Shown here in pieces: positions 35,397 through 44,677 of a stretch of DNA of 61,419 bases; position 1 is the first letter of the stretch; every line of letters starts with the position of its first letter. The DNA comes from Oscillospiraceae bacterium (GTDB lineage Bacteria > Bacillota > Clostridia > Oscillospirales > Ruminococcaceae): contig JAFYSU010000049.1 in assembly GCA_017559185.1 (NCBI GenBank), positions 1-61,419 on the forward strand. The letters run 5' to 3'. The notes below the pieces were generated by a model. It did no database searches and was not told the origin of the DNA. It saw nothing but the letters and a program-made list of their open reading frames with translations. A program made the translations under genes and the position numbers.

Positions 35397-36973
35397 TACT
35401 GATCATCCTCCTTCAGCATAGAACGTATCAGATTAGCTGTAATTTCCGGATTTTCTTTAGCGAACTGTCTGATTTCATTAGCAATAGCATTTTCTTTGCC
35501 GTTTGCAGCCTGTGCCTGTTCCACAAGCTCGCGTTTGTGCTGCTCGATTTCTTCCTGCAGATCGCGAATTTTGTTTGCAGATTCTTCTTCTTCTGCTGCC
35601 AAACGCTGTTTGGAGCGACGGCTGAGCAGAACGGTTACAACTGTAACTATAATGATAAGCAGCAGTGCGCAAACTGCAATAATAGCAACTATCATTCTGC
35701 GGTCTCCAGTTTCTTCAGGCTCAGTATCTGCCGGGATTGCACTTTCGTCGGTCATCAGGTTGTTAACTGAAATTGCATCGGCTCTTACATTAGCCGCCTT
35801 GGAAACCATGTTCACCAAGTTGTCATGGCGTTCCTGAGTAAAGTTAGGGTCGTTAACAACAACCGAAACGGAAACATCTTTAATTATTGCCTGACCTTTT
35901 TCGATTTGGGTGTTTATGTAGCTGTTTTCCCAGTCTATGCTTCGGTTGTAGCTTGTAGTCTGGCTTTCACCGTCACCTGTCTGATTTGGATAAATTGGGG
36001 TATCGGTATTGTTTTCCTCACCAACCAAACCTTCAACCGGAACATTACCCATTATTCCGTACTGTTCATCCATGTGTACCTTAACACCGTTGCCGTCATC
36101 CTCCGGAACAATTTGGTGCTGCTGGGTAAGCATTTTGTCGTAATCAAGAGTTACCCATGCCGCAACATGAACACCGTCCACACCGTAAATAGGTACGAGT
36201 ATCTTCTTGATGTTGTCCTCTATTCTTCTTTGAACCTTTGCTTCGTACTCCAAACGCTTGTCATTAAGACCGAGTGCCGAAAGTGCATCGTCCTCGGTTT
36301 GAAGCTCAAGGCCTGTTTTTGCATCAATTATTTTAACATTGTTTGGGTTCATCTGCGGAACAACGCTGAACGCAACCAAGTTTTTAATTGCGGCTACCCT
36401 TTCGCCCGAAAGCTCATAGCCTTTTTCCATTGTAATGGTAAGACTTGCAGAACCCTCCTGCTTTTTGTCGTCCCAAACATAGCCTGTGCTTTCAGGCATG
36501 GTTATCATTACAACGGCATTCTGCACCCCTTCGCACTGCATAAGGGATGCCTGTATTCTTTCCTGAAGCTGGTAGATGTAAATTTGTTTCTTTTCAGCTT
36601 CGGTACGGGTAAAACCCGTATTATTCAAATATAAATCATAGGTAGGTGCCGACTGCGGATACCCTTGCCCCGCAAGGCGCACCTGAAGCTCGCCCTGCTG
36701 TTCGGCAGGAACCATAATTTCGCCCTGTGAGTTCAGCTCCGCTTGTACACCCATTTCGGACAATGCCGCACAAACCGCAGTAGTTTCTACCGAGGAAAGT
36801 TTTGGGAAAAGCGGCACCATTTGCGCTGCCGACATATTCAAATAAACAACAATCGCAATAGACATCGCAAGTATTACCCCTGCCGATGCCACAATTATCT
36901 TTTTCATTTTGTCGGACAAATTAGTCCAAAATTCTTTTATATTAGCCCACGCTTTCGTGATCTGCTCTTTCAT
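35396..36973 (-). CDS. fliF: FliF MS-ring protein
   Basis: A 525-residue MS-ring protein with two membrane helices (about 26-47 and 430-452), ring-building domains between (LRLAGQGYPQ-like QVRLAGQGYPQSAPTYD; IDWENSYINTQIEKG) and a C-terminal FliG-binding tail ending RSMLKEDDQ. It is the first large structure assembled. Length normal. Confidence 0.97.
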   Translation of the reverse strand: MKEQITKAWANIKEFWTNLSDKMKKIIVASAGVILAMSIAIVVYLNMSAAQMVPLFPKLSSVETTAVCAALSEMGVQAELNSQGEIMVPAEQQGELQVRLAGQGYPQSAPTYDLYLNNTGFTRTEAEKKQIYIYQLQERIQASLMQCEGVQNAVVMITMPESTGYVWDDKKQEGSASLTITMEKGYELSGERVAAIKNLVAFSVVPQMNPNNVKIIDAKTGLELQTEDDALSALGLNDKRLEYEAKVQRRIEDNIKKILVPIYGVDGVHVAAWVTLDYDKMLTQQHQIVPEDDGNGVKVHMDEQYGIMGNVPVEGLVGEENNTDTPIYPNQTGDGESQTTSYNRSIDWENSYINTQIEKGQAIIKDVSVSVVVNDPNFTQERHDNLVNMVSKAANVRADAISVNNLMTDESAIPADTEPEETGDRRMIVAIIAVCALLLIIIVTVVTVLLSRRSKQRLAAEEEESANKIRDLQEEIEQHKRELVEQAQAANGKENAIANEIRQFAKENPEITANLIRSMLKEDDQ

Positions 36974-37043
36974 AATTCACATCTCTTTCACATCGCAATT
37001 TGTTTTTTATGACATACTTTTTCAGCATGCGATAAAAGAGACA

Positions 37044-37349
37044 CTAAACCTGCATCTGCAAAATTTCCTTATATGCATTAACAGCACGGGTTGCTACCTG
37101 AACGGTCATTTCAAGAGCAGCAGTTGCCTGCGCAGAATGAATTGCAATGGTATGCAAATCATCGGAGCGACCCATTGCCAAATCATAAGCATCCTTTTGG
37201 GAAACAGCCTGTGTTTCCTGCAAATTTCTGATTGAGTCCTGCAAAATATCCGCAAATGGTACATTTGCGTTTTGCGCACCGCTAACGCCTGTGGTTTTTT
37301 CGTTCGCCATAATTGGCATAGTTCCCGAAATTGGTATAATGTTCTGCAT
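37044..37349 (-). CDS. fliE: FliE MS-ring/rod junction protein
   Basis: A 101-residue protein. FADILQDSIRNLQETQ and HTIAIHSAQATAALEMTVQVATRAVNAYKEILQMQV-type C-terminus are diagnostic. The start at 37349 follows GAGGGGAG at 9 bases; the in-frame ATG three codons upstream would abut that site. It is the first gene of the fla/che operon here, although in Bacillus it follows flgB-flgC. Confidence 0.95.
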   Translation of the reverse strand: MQNIIPISGTMPIMANEKTTGVSGAQNANVPFADILQDSIRNLQETQAVSQKDAYDLAMGRSDDLHTIAIHSAQATAALEMTVQVATRAVNAYKEILQMQV

Positions 37350-37391
37350 AATATCCATCTCCCCTCACAAACCTAAAACAATAACTCCCCC

Positions 37392-37489
37392 GCCTTTGTC
37401 CGTAAACGGACAAGGCTGAATTAATAATAAACTTTTTTATTCCAAGGCAACTGCACCTTCGGTGCATAGTTTTACTATGGTAAAACTAT
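37392..37489 (-). promoter_or_regulatory. Structured 5' leader of the fla/che operon
   Basis: The leader of about 238 bases upstream of fliE holds three hairpins: a 10-bp perfect stem (37466-37489, ATAGTTTTAC), a 6-bp stem (37452-37466, TGCACC) and a 10-bp stem (37392-37416, GCCTTGTCCG with one bulge) about 40 bases before the fliE ATG. I see no match to a known riboswitch core. It may bind a regulator or affect stability. Confidence 0.5.
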
Positions 37490-37593
37490 TTATATCATCC
37501 ATAATCCCTTTTATGTTTTAGCGCATTTTAAACAAAAAACACTTGCAAAAGACATAAAATGACATATTATCACCTTTTAGTTTCTCATTTTAA

Positions 37594-37622
37594 ACTATAA
37601 TAAATTTCGACTTGTTTGTCAA
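37594..37622 (-). promoter_or_regulatory. Sigma-A promoter for the fla/che operon
   Basis: On the minus strand TTGACA (37622-37617), a 17-base spacer and TATAGT (37599-37594): a consensus -35 and a 5 of 6 -10. It lies about 245 bases upstream of fliE, with no gene between, and should drive fliE through cheD. Confidence 0.8.
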
Positions 37623-37748
37623 TAATTATACAACCTTACCTTTTGTGACAATATGTGTTACTAATCAAAACCACTTGTTCTTTTTTGTAGGAATGTTTAC
37701 TTTTTTCACTGTTTTTTTATGTCTCTTTATCAAATTCATGTAAAACAA

Positions 37749-37790
37749 TAAAAAAACATCGGCAATTTGAACCAATTGCCGATGTTTTTT
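37749..37790. terminator. Terminator after flgC
   Basis: A 13-bp perfect stem (AACATCGGCAATT, 6-base loop) flanked by T8 on the plus strand and A6 on the other, so it works in both directions. It begins right at the flgC stop and divides the surface-protein/sortase/flgB/flgC transcript from fliE. Confidence 0.9.
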
Positions 37791-38225
37791 TTATTTACCT
37801 ATTTCCAAAGCTTTCATTGCAAGCGACTTTACAACACTCAACGCTGTAAGGTTTGCTTCATACGCACGGGATGCCGCCATAAGGTCTACCATTTCCTCGC
37901 TGGTATTAACATTAGGGTACATTACATACCCTTCTTCGTTAGCATCGGGGTGTGCCGGGTCATAAACGGGAACAAACGGTTTTTCGCTTTCTACTATTTC
38001 CACCGCACGAACCCCGCCCTGTGTAAGGCGGCGTTCCTCATCATTAAGAACATTTTGAAAATCTACTGCTCTTTCCTGAAAAACTACCTGTTTTCTGCGG
38101 TATGGTTCACCGTTTTCGGTTCTTGTAGTGTTTGCGTTTGCAAAGTTCTGCAAAATAATATCGGTACGAAATCTTTCAGCAGTCAAAGCCGAACCAATAA
38201 TATTCATGGAATTCAAAAAAGACAT
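37791..38225 (-). CDS. flgC: FlgC proximal rod protein
   Basis: A 144-residue rod protein: NIIGSALTAERFRTDIILQN and NFANANTTRTENGEPYRRK at the N-terminus, YPNVNTSEEMVDLMAASRAYEANLTAL at the C-terminus. AAAGGAGAG precedes the ATG. Separated from fliE by a terminator, which is unlike the usual flgB-flgC-fliE run. Confidence 0.95.
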   Translation of the reverse strand: MSFLNSMNIIGSALTAERFRTDIILQNFANANTTRTENGEPYRRKQVVFQERAVDFQNVLNDEERRLTQGGVRAVEIVESEKPFVPVYDPAHPDANEEGYVMYPNVNTSEEMVDLMAASRAYEANLTALSVVKSLAMKALEIGK

Positions 38226-38253
38226 TCGTTACTGCTCTCCTTTCGTTACCTTA

Positions 38254-38613
38254 TTACTTGAACGCCTGACCAATTACATAGCGCATATCGCTAATCTGGC
38301 CGCTTACTTTTTGGTAAAGCGCAACTGTTTGGAAGTATGTATTCATCAGTTCAATGTTTTCCTTGTCGATGTCTACATTGTTTCCATCAGGGCGCATTAC
38401 AGTGTTTTCGTCTGTTTTAATTGTAGCTTTAAAGTCATAGCGGCGACCGCCTTCGTCCATGCGCACACCCTCAAGAATATCTTGGAATGTTACCTCTTTT
38501 GCTTTAAAGCCCGGTGTTTCCACATTGGCAATATTGTGTACAATGGTGTTCTGCTTAATCCACAATGCATCAAGGCTTTTTTCCATTGCACGGAAAGACA
38601 AACTGTTAAACAA
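38254..38613 (-). CDS. flgB: FlgB proximal rod protein
   Basis: A 119-residue rod protein with MEKSLDALWIKQNTIVHNIA, NVETPGFKAKEVTFQDIL and a C-terminal YFQTVALYQKVSGQI. The start is TTG at 38613 with AAAGGAG 9 bases upstream, inside the sortase stop region; translation is probably coupled to the sortase. No independent promoter is seen directly upstream. Confidence 0.94.
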   Translation of the reverse strand: MFNSLSFRAMEKSLDALWIKQNTIVHNIANVETPGFKAKEVTFQDILEGVRMDEGGRRYDFKATIKTDENTVMRPDGNNVDIDKENIELMNTYFQTVALYQKVSGQISDMRYVIGQAFK

Positions 38614-38627
38614 CGCTTATCACTCCT

Positions 38628-39512
38628 TTACTCAAATACAGGCTGAATTGGATTTGGATTATCCTCCAGCGGTACGCTTGTATCCTGCTGCCAGTCTTCC
38701 GGCATAAGCTTTGCTGCCACAATCAAACGCTGGTCTTTTTCCTGAGCACCGTATTTTACGGTGCAGGTAACCAGTGTAAGCACCTTATCGTCCGGTGAAA
38801 TGTCAACATTGTAATTATACAGCGACCTTGCCTTTGCTTGGTTTGCGTATTCCACCAAGCCTGCCCCGTCATAATCGGCACGGGCAAAATCAACGGAAAA
38901 ATCAGTGTAATATACAGCAAAAATTTGCCAGTTCATAATTTCTTCTCTCGTGGAGAAGGAAATTGTACGATGTCTGCGGGCAAATTTTTCGTTAGTAAAT
39001 TTGAAAAGCTGTGAAAAACGCGGACCGTCGGGATTATCCTTTAAATCGCTGTGTCCGTAAATTACGGTGTTTGGCGAAAGCTGGTCACGAGTACCGAAAT
39101 TGCAGGTGTAGTCCGCAAAGTAACAACCATAAATATGGTCTTTTCGTTCCTCATCCCTGCGCAGATAATACGCATTGTCAAACGACTGCAAAACACTGTT
39201 GCTTATGCTTGTGTCGGGAATGTATATCCAGCCGACTGTATCCTTGTTTTTGGAATAAGCATAGTTTGTTTCATGCAGAATATCCGCTTCGGACTGCACA
39301 GGCTTCATCTTATTCACTTCAATTTTTGCCGCTTGAGCTTCTTGCTCTTTAACTTTTTGTTCTTCGGTTTTTTCTTCGGACTGTGCCGAACTTTCGTTCG
39401 GCACATCCTTTTTATCATCCGTTTTAATGAACTCTGTTGCGGCAATATAACCAATAATGCCCATAAGACCTACAGTAACCGCCGCAACCAATGCGATTAG
39501 GAGTTTTTTCAT
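38628..39512 (-). CDS. Class B sortase-like transpeptidase
   Basis: A 294-residue membrane-anchored sortase: N-terminal hydrophobic helix about 4-27, a long charged Glu/Lys helix (45-75), then the catalytic domain. Active residues are visible: His154 in VIYGHSDL, Cys250 in TLVTCTVKYG and Arg262 in KDQRLIVAAKL, the His-Cys-Arg set of sortases; the spacing and NWQIFAVY strand fit class B. Its ATG overlaps the stop of the giant surface protein by 4 bases (ATGA), so that protein is its likely substrate. It is followed by flgB with 14 bases between. A sortase within a flagellar operon is odd. Confidence 0.9.
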   Translation of the reverse strand: MKKLLIALVAAVTVGLMGIIGYIAATEFIKTDDKKDVPNESSAQSEEKTEEQKVKEQEAQAAKIEVNKMKPVQSEADILHETNYAYSKNKDTVGWIYIPDTSISNSVLQSFDNAYYLRRDEERKDHIYGCYFADYTCNFGTRDQLSPNTVIYGHSDLKDNPDGPRFSQLFKFTNEKFARRHRTISFSTREEIMNWQIFAVYYTDFSVDFARADYDGAGLVEYANQAKARSLYNYNVDISPDDKVLTLVTCTVKYGAQEKDQRLIVAAKLMPEDWQQDTSVPLEDNPNPIQPVFE

Positions 39513-42500
39513 TCTTCTCCTCCTTCACCGGTGCTTGGATTAAGTTTCTGTTTTACCGCTACTGCGCTGAGGTCTCTGTCAAGATTTGCGGTAACACCGT
39601 TGGACCAACCGTCTGTTTTGTTTTCGGCTCCGGCAATTTTCTTTTCGGATACGATATAAGTGGACATATGGTCAAGCATTACCGAGAATGTGCCCTTGGA
39701 GTTCGTTGCTACCGTACCGTAGTAGTCAATTCGTTCGCGTACATCGTTGTAGTAGTTCCAGTAAAGTGTGTCGTTCTTGTACTTTTTACCCAAGCTTACC
39801 GTGAGCAGTGCAGGTCCCGGCAGGTCGCCGTGGTAGTTAAAGTGACAAAGCACAAAGTCTTTGTAACGGTTGCTGCTTCTGGAGTCGATTTCGTCATAAA
39901 TTTCATCCTCGTAAGGGGATTCAAAATCCATTTTGAAATCGTAAATTTCGGTATTCGGGATTACATTGTCAATATCGGACGCATTAAACTGGAGCGAATA
40001 GTCATTGCCCTGGAAGATAATTTTCTTTTCAGGGTAATCACGAAGCTCCTTGAACACTTCTGATTCTACACGAGGATAGCGTGACAAGTCAACTATAATT
40101 ACATCCGGCAGTTCTTCAAATTCCATTTCGTCGGCATGAAGCGGTTCAAGGTCACCCATTTTGTCCTCTTCATCGCGGTAAACCAAAACGGTGTATTCTT
40201 TCTTCTTGGATTCATCCGGAGATGTTACCTCAATGGTGAACTCGTTTTCGCCGTCTTCAATGTACGCTGCATAGTTGTCATCATCGTCACCAATTTCACG
40301 GCTGTCTTGGAATACCTTAATGGTTGCAAGCTCGTCCGCAGGTTCTGGGAAGAGTTCAACATCGAATGTGTCCTCGTCAACCGATATTTCGTATGTGGTA
40401 ACAGACGGCTTGAACTTCTTAGGTCTCATAAGTCCCGGCGTCACTTCAAGGTCTTCAAGGTCGGCATTGTCGGTTTTTTCAATCAGATTTTCGTTGCGGT
40501 AGTTGATTGAATAGGTTCTCTTTGTAACACCGTCCTGTGCAGTAACCTCGATAATTACCTTTTGGTTAACCTCAAGAATGTAAATGAGCTCGCTCATCTT
40601 GCCGCTTTCAATTGGTTCACCGTCAATAGTAATTTTTGCACCCGAGTGATTTGCGGTGGCGGTAACATTAACCCCTTCTGCCCCTTGGGAAACCACTGCG
40701 TTGTAAGTTTCCTTGTCAGGTGCAAATACAGGTTTTAAGCCGTCAACTGTGTTGGTGGATTCCAACTTTCTCAAACGAGCGTCGGTGCTTGGCGGCTGAC
40801 GGTTGATATTGAATACATAGGTTTTGGTATAAAGGTAATTTTCATCACTCGGTATAGGCAGCAAGCCTGTTGAGGAATTGTCCTCCGCTACAACGAAAAC
40901 CGTAACTTTGGTAGCCACAGGACCTGTTGAATCCGGAGTATCCAAATCCCAAAGCTTTGACTCCTTGCCGTTTTCTACCTTTCTTCCATTCACCTTAATA
41001 AAGGTTACATTTTCAAAGGTAGCCGTTGGTGTAAGTTTTACCTTGCTCACTTCGAACGGAACATCAATGGTGTATTCGTAAACCTCGGGGTCAAAGTCAA
41101 CAAACTTAATTGCCTTGCTGTCCTGGTCAGCCAATTTTACCGATTTAAGTGTAGCATCCTTACTTGCAGGCTCGCGGTAGATGTGTATTGGGTAACGCAT
41201 TACCTGCTTCATGTAGGTTTCGTAATCAATGTACTGTTCTTCACCCGCTATCATAACAGGTTTTCCGCCCGATGTAACCAAAACAGGCTCATCCGGTGTC
41301 GGACGCTTTGTTCCTTCAAGAGGAATCAAGCTTTCAGGCCAAACCTCCACAAGTGCTTGGTAAACAGTTTCTTCCTTAATGTTGCCGTATTCGTCTTCCT
41401 TGTATGGAGCAGGAATAAACGCCTTTGAATTGGTAGCCGAAGTCAGCTTAGCCCAACCTGGGCCGCCGTTTTCGTTAGCTCCCATAATGTCGCCGCCGTC
41501 AATACCCTCGATAACCTTTTTGGTTTCGGGGTCATCACCTGCAAGCAGAATTATTGTCGAACCCAAATCATCAGCCTTTGCAGAAATTCTAAGCTTGTCG
41601 GTAGCATACGGAATTTCCAGTTCGTAGTAGTCCTCGTTTGCCATATCCTTGTGGAATTTAGGAGTGTAATTAATGGCTTTGTCGCCATTTGTGGCATCAA
41701 GAACCTTAAGCTCTTTCAAGGTGTTTACTGTACTTGGCTCGTCACGGGTAATGTTAATTACATAAGTAGCTTTGCTTATTCCGTCCTCTGCCACTGTATC
41801 AACCTGCAGCTTCATTGTACGCTGACCTTCCGAATCCTGACAACCCGAAAGAATATCCAGCCATTCAGCTTTGTTAAGCATACCTATTTTTTCAAGCGCA
41901 GGGGTAAATTTTACCTTGTCAACAGGCGCAGCAGGGTCGTTAAGTACAAATTCCACCTTTGTTTTCTGCACTTTGAACGGAATTGTTACATCATAAATAA
42001 ATTTATTCGGTTTAATTCCGTCGAACAGCACCTTACCGTCAGGGTCAGATATTTTAAGTGATTTAAGTGTAGCATCGGTACCTTTTGGCTTACGCATTAC
42101 ATTAAGACGATAAATCTGCTGGCTCATATCTTCGGCAGTAACACGCGCCAAAATTGTCACAACCTCGTTTTCACGAAGCTCATCGTTTTCACGACCTTCG
42201 GCATCGGTTCCTGTTCCATTCGGGATTGCAGGACTCGCCTTACCGCTTTCGACTAAACTCAAGTTATCGTTTTTCTGTGCTTTTAACTTTTCATCCTCGG
42301 TAAGTGACTTGTCGGGATTAGACCCTACAGGTGGTGTATAACCATCTGCTTTTATCCAATAACCAAGCTCGTCTTCAGGCGGTGGTGTTTCGGTAACGCC
42401 TATTGCAGCTATTCCTCCGTTAGGTGGTCCCCAGCCCGGAACATAAACACGGTCCACACCTGTTCCGTACATTGCTTTCATACCAATGTACTTGCTTGCA

Positions 42501-44608
42501 AACTTGTCAAACTTGGTTGGCTTTACAGTGAGTGCGGTATATTTGTTGTCAAGCTCAATATCGTACTCAAACTTGTCGGGACTGAATGCAATGTCCAATT
42601 CTTCCCATAAAGCAGGTACACTGCTTGTAACCACATTTGCATCTTCCGATTTCAGTTTTATCTGCAAGCCTTGCAGTCTTGCATCACTGCTTGGCGAGGA
42701 GTCGGAAACACCAATGGTAAATGTTGCCGGCTGTACAAGCGCCAATGTTGGTTTGCCTTTTGCATCGGGAACATAAAACTTAATTGTAATTTTACCGGTT
42801 TGTTCATTACGAACGCCCGTTTTAACAGGGGTAAATATCAGGTCTACACAACCTTCGGTTGTTGATGTTGCATCTTCGCTTGGGTTTTCAATCTGCGCAC
42901 CGAACTGGTAATCACTTTGTACAGGTGTACTTCCGTCCTGTATTTCCGTTTGCATTGTTACCAATTCCTTGGCTTTATCGTCACCTTCAACAACCGCATA
43001 CATGGATGTTGCACTGCCCGCACCCATTCTAAGACGAATTACATACTGGTGCGGCTCTTTTGGCTGTGCAACTCCGGGTATTGTACCATCGTAAGCGTTA
43101 AGGCTTATTTTATACGGTACTTTAAGCTGTTCTTTTATGTATTCATCGTGTTCGTTAACAGGAGTATTCGGGTCATCTGTAGGAACATTCTGTAAATCTT
43201 GCTCGAACTCATGTTTTACAAGGTCTATCGAAGGCATTAATCCATCATAAGTCTCTGCCTTAATTTCTGCTTCTCTGGTAATACTTGCAGGAGTCCCCGT
43301 ACCTTTAATTATTACAGGTATCTGTATAATCGGTCTTATTTCTCCAACAAGCGGATGCGTTACAGTCTCCGCACCATCATATAATGCAGGATTTCCTGTA
43401 CTCAAGCAGCGAACCTCCGCCATCAATTTACCCTTAACATCTTCGTACAGCGGTTCCATTGTTACCTTTTGGTAGCCGCTTGGCGCATCAGGAAACTTAA
43501 TTATCTCGTTCGCTTTTGGCGATTGTTCATCAGGCAGCCAGTACCATTTAAGGTAGAACTGTGTGTTGAAGTATGTAAGGTTGTAGTTTACTTCAAATAT
43601 ATGGCGGATAAACTGGAGTGTATCGCCCTCTTTAAGGCGAATGAAATCCTGTTCTTTTTCAATTTCGGCATTTTGTCCAAGTGCATCGGCTGCAATTACC
43701 TTAGCCGCTGCAAGTGGAGAATAAACCTTAAGCAATACTGTATCGGACTTTGCTTTGTCCAAGTTAAGTGTAAATATTGTACCCTCTTTAATTCTGCCAT
43801 GGGACGATTCCGGTTTAATTATCGCTCCTGTATCAGGATCAACCTCTTCCGGAATAATATGAACTGTCTGTGCAGGAAGTGTTATGTTGTAAGCTATCGA
43901 TTCACCCCTATACATTGTAAGCTTAATATTTTTATCTTTTTCTGTTCTGGGGTTACTTACTACCTTTGTTATTCCGTAAAAGGAATCGTAAGGGTCTCTT
44001 CCTGCATCCCAGTTTGTTAATGAATTCCCAGCTTCATCCACCGAGTCAAATTGTACACCGTTTCCGATTACTTCATCGGATATAGCCCTTAAACGAATGG
44101 TACTGTTGGTAAAAACAGTTATCTGCTGCTCAGATGTAAATTCACCGCCTGCAAAACTGTTAACACCGCCCACCTTGTATTCTTCGGTAACATCCCCTTT
44201 TTTTACAAGGGCGTTGTACAAACCTTCTACCGAAAGGTTGGCAATCTTATTAATATTGTTTACATCAGTTTCGGCAAAGAATTTTTCATCAATTGCAATT
44301 CTTTTACGGTTTGGCTGACCTGTAATTTCAATGTATTTGTTAATACGGTTTACATCAGCAGTAGGGTCGGTATCTATAATTTTAAGACCGTTCTCATCTT
44401 CAGTCCCTGCTTCCTGATAGTTACCGGGAACCTTAAGGTTAATGTAAATACCATTACCCGAAACAATTGCACCCGAAGATGTACCGTCGTCAAATGTCAA
44501 AATTGCGCGTTCTTCATCCTTGCTTGCAGCAAACACCGGAACTGGCGCCATTTGAAGCGTCATTGCCGCAGCAAGAGTAAAGGCAAGCACTCTTTTAAAA
44601 CAGTTCAT
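39509..44608 (-). CDS. Giant secreted cadherin-like repeat protein, NPxTG end
   Basis: A 1699-residue exported protein. The signal peptide is about 1-28 (KRVLAFTLAAAMTLQMAP, then VFAAS). Residues 29-640 are beta-rich and unrecognised. From about 640 to 1470 there are about six cadherin-like beta-sandwich modules, each opening with a DATLKSLK- or DARLxxL-type strand (about 642, 845, 962, 1150, 1275, 1384) and ending with a TYxxxxxR strand. The C-terminal domain (about 1480-1675) ends in a DHMSTYIVSEKK motif. The last ten residues are NPSTGEGGEE: N1690-P-S-T-G matches the NPxTG motif of class B sortases, but no hydrophobic helix or basic tail follows. The adjacent sortase overlaps by 4 bases. 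Likely a wall-linked or matrix protein; its role in motility or adhesion is inferred. Confidence 0.85.
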   Translation of the reverse strand: MNCFKRVLAFTLAAAMTLQMAPVPVFAASKDEERAILTFDDGTSSGAIVSGNGIYINLKVPGNYQEAGTEDENGLKIIDTDPTADVNRINKYIEITGQPNRKRIAIDEKFFAETDVNNINKIANLSVEGLYNALVKKGDVTEEYKVGGVNSFAGGEFTSEQQITVFTNSTIRLRAISDEVIGNGVQFDSVDEAGNSLTNWDAGRDPYDSFYGITKVVSNPRTEKDKNIKLTMYRGESIAYNITLPAQTVHIIPEEVDPDTGAIIKPESSHGRIKEGTIFTLNLDKAKSDTVLLKVYSPLAAAKVIAADALGQNAEIEKEQDFIRLKEGDTLQFIRHIFEVNYNLTYFNTQFYLKWYWLPDEQSPKANEIIKFPDAPSGYQKVTMEPLYEDVKGKLMAEVRCLSTGNPALYDGAETVTHPLVGEIRPIIQIPVIIKGTGTPASITREAEIKAETYDGLMPSIDLVKHEFEQDLQNVPTDDPNTPVNEHDEYIKEQLKVPYKISLNAYDGTIPGVAQPKEPHQYVIRLRMGAGSATSMYAVVEGDDKAKELVTMQTEIQDGSTPVQSDYQFGAQIENPSEDATSTTEGCVDLIFTPVKTGVRNEQTGKITIKFYVPDAKGKPTLALVQPATFTIGVSDSSPSSDARLQGLQIKLKSEDANVVTSSVPALWEELDIAFSPDKFEYDIELDNKYTALTVKPTKFDKFASKYIGMKAMYGTGVDRVYVPGWGPPNGGIAAIGVTETPPPEDELGYWIKADGYTPPVGSNPDKSLTEDEKLKAQKNDNLSLVESGKASPAIPNGTGTDAEGRENDELRENEVVTILARVTAEDMSQQIYRLNVMRKPKGTDATLKSLKISDPDGKVLFDGIKPNKFIYDVTIPFKVQKTKVEFVLNDPAAPVDKVKFTPALEKIGMLNKAEWLDILSGCQDSEGQRTMKLQVDTVAEDGISKATYVINITRDEPSTVNTLKELKVLDATNGDKAINYTPKFHKDMANEDYYELEIPYATDKLRISAKADDLGSTIILLAGDDPETKKVIEGIDGGDIMGANENGGPGWAKLTSATNSKAFIPAPYKEDEYGNIKEETVYQALVEVWPESLIPLEGTKRPTPDEPVLVTSGGKPVMIAGEEQYIDYETYMKQVMRYPIHIYREPASKDATLKSVKLADQDSKAIKFVDFDPEVYEYTIDVPFEVSKVKLTPTATFENVTFIKVNGRKVENGKESKLWDLDTPDSTGPVATKVTVFVVAEDNSSTGLLPIPSDENYLYTKTYVFNINRQPPSTDARLRKLESTNTVDGLKPVFAPDKETYNAVVSQGAEGVNVTATANHSGAKITIDGEPIESGKMSELIYILEVNQKVIIEVTAQDGVTKRTYSINYRNENLIEKTDNADLEDLEVTPGLMRPKKFKPSVTTYEISVDEDTFDVELFPEPADELATIKVFQDSREIGDDDDNYAAYIEDGENEFTIEVTSPDESKKKEYTVLVYRDEEDKMGDLEPLHADEMEFEELPDVIIVDLSRYPRVESEVFKELRDYPEKKIIFQGNDYSLQFNASDIDNVIPNTEIYDFKMDFESPYEDEIYDEIDSRSSNRYKDFVLCHFNYHGDLPGPALLTVSLGKKYKNDTLYWNYYNDVRERIDYYGTVATNSKGTFSVMLDHMSTYIVSEKKIAGAENKTDGWSNGVTANLDRDLSAVAVKQKLNPSTGEGGEE

Positions 44609-44677
44609 AAATTACACATCCTTTAATCTATATAAAAAACATAAAATACTAAAATATAAAATAACTCCTGTTCAATT

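Larger units (their letters stand above)
37359..37748. other. Intergenic region between flgC and fliE
   Basis: About 390 AT-rich bases with no credible gene on either strand. The half nearer fliE holds the sigma-A promoter and the three-hairpin leader; the rest is T-rich sequence with no clear signal. Confidence 0.6.

Noticed and set aside
37647..37657. GACAATATGTG shared between the fliE upstream region and the parA promoter region (55347-55357)
   Set aside because: A single 11-base match between AT-rich regions is not strong enough for a common regulator.
39490..39560. Frameshift fusion joining NPSTG tail to the sortase membrane helix
   Set aside because: The ATGA overlap would place a hydrophobic helix after NPSTG, but it would put the sortase domain on the wrong side of the membrane and both genes have intact frames; no slippery site is placed at the junction.
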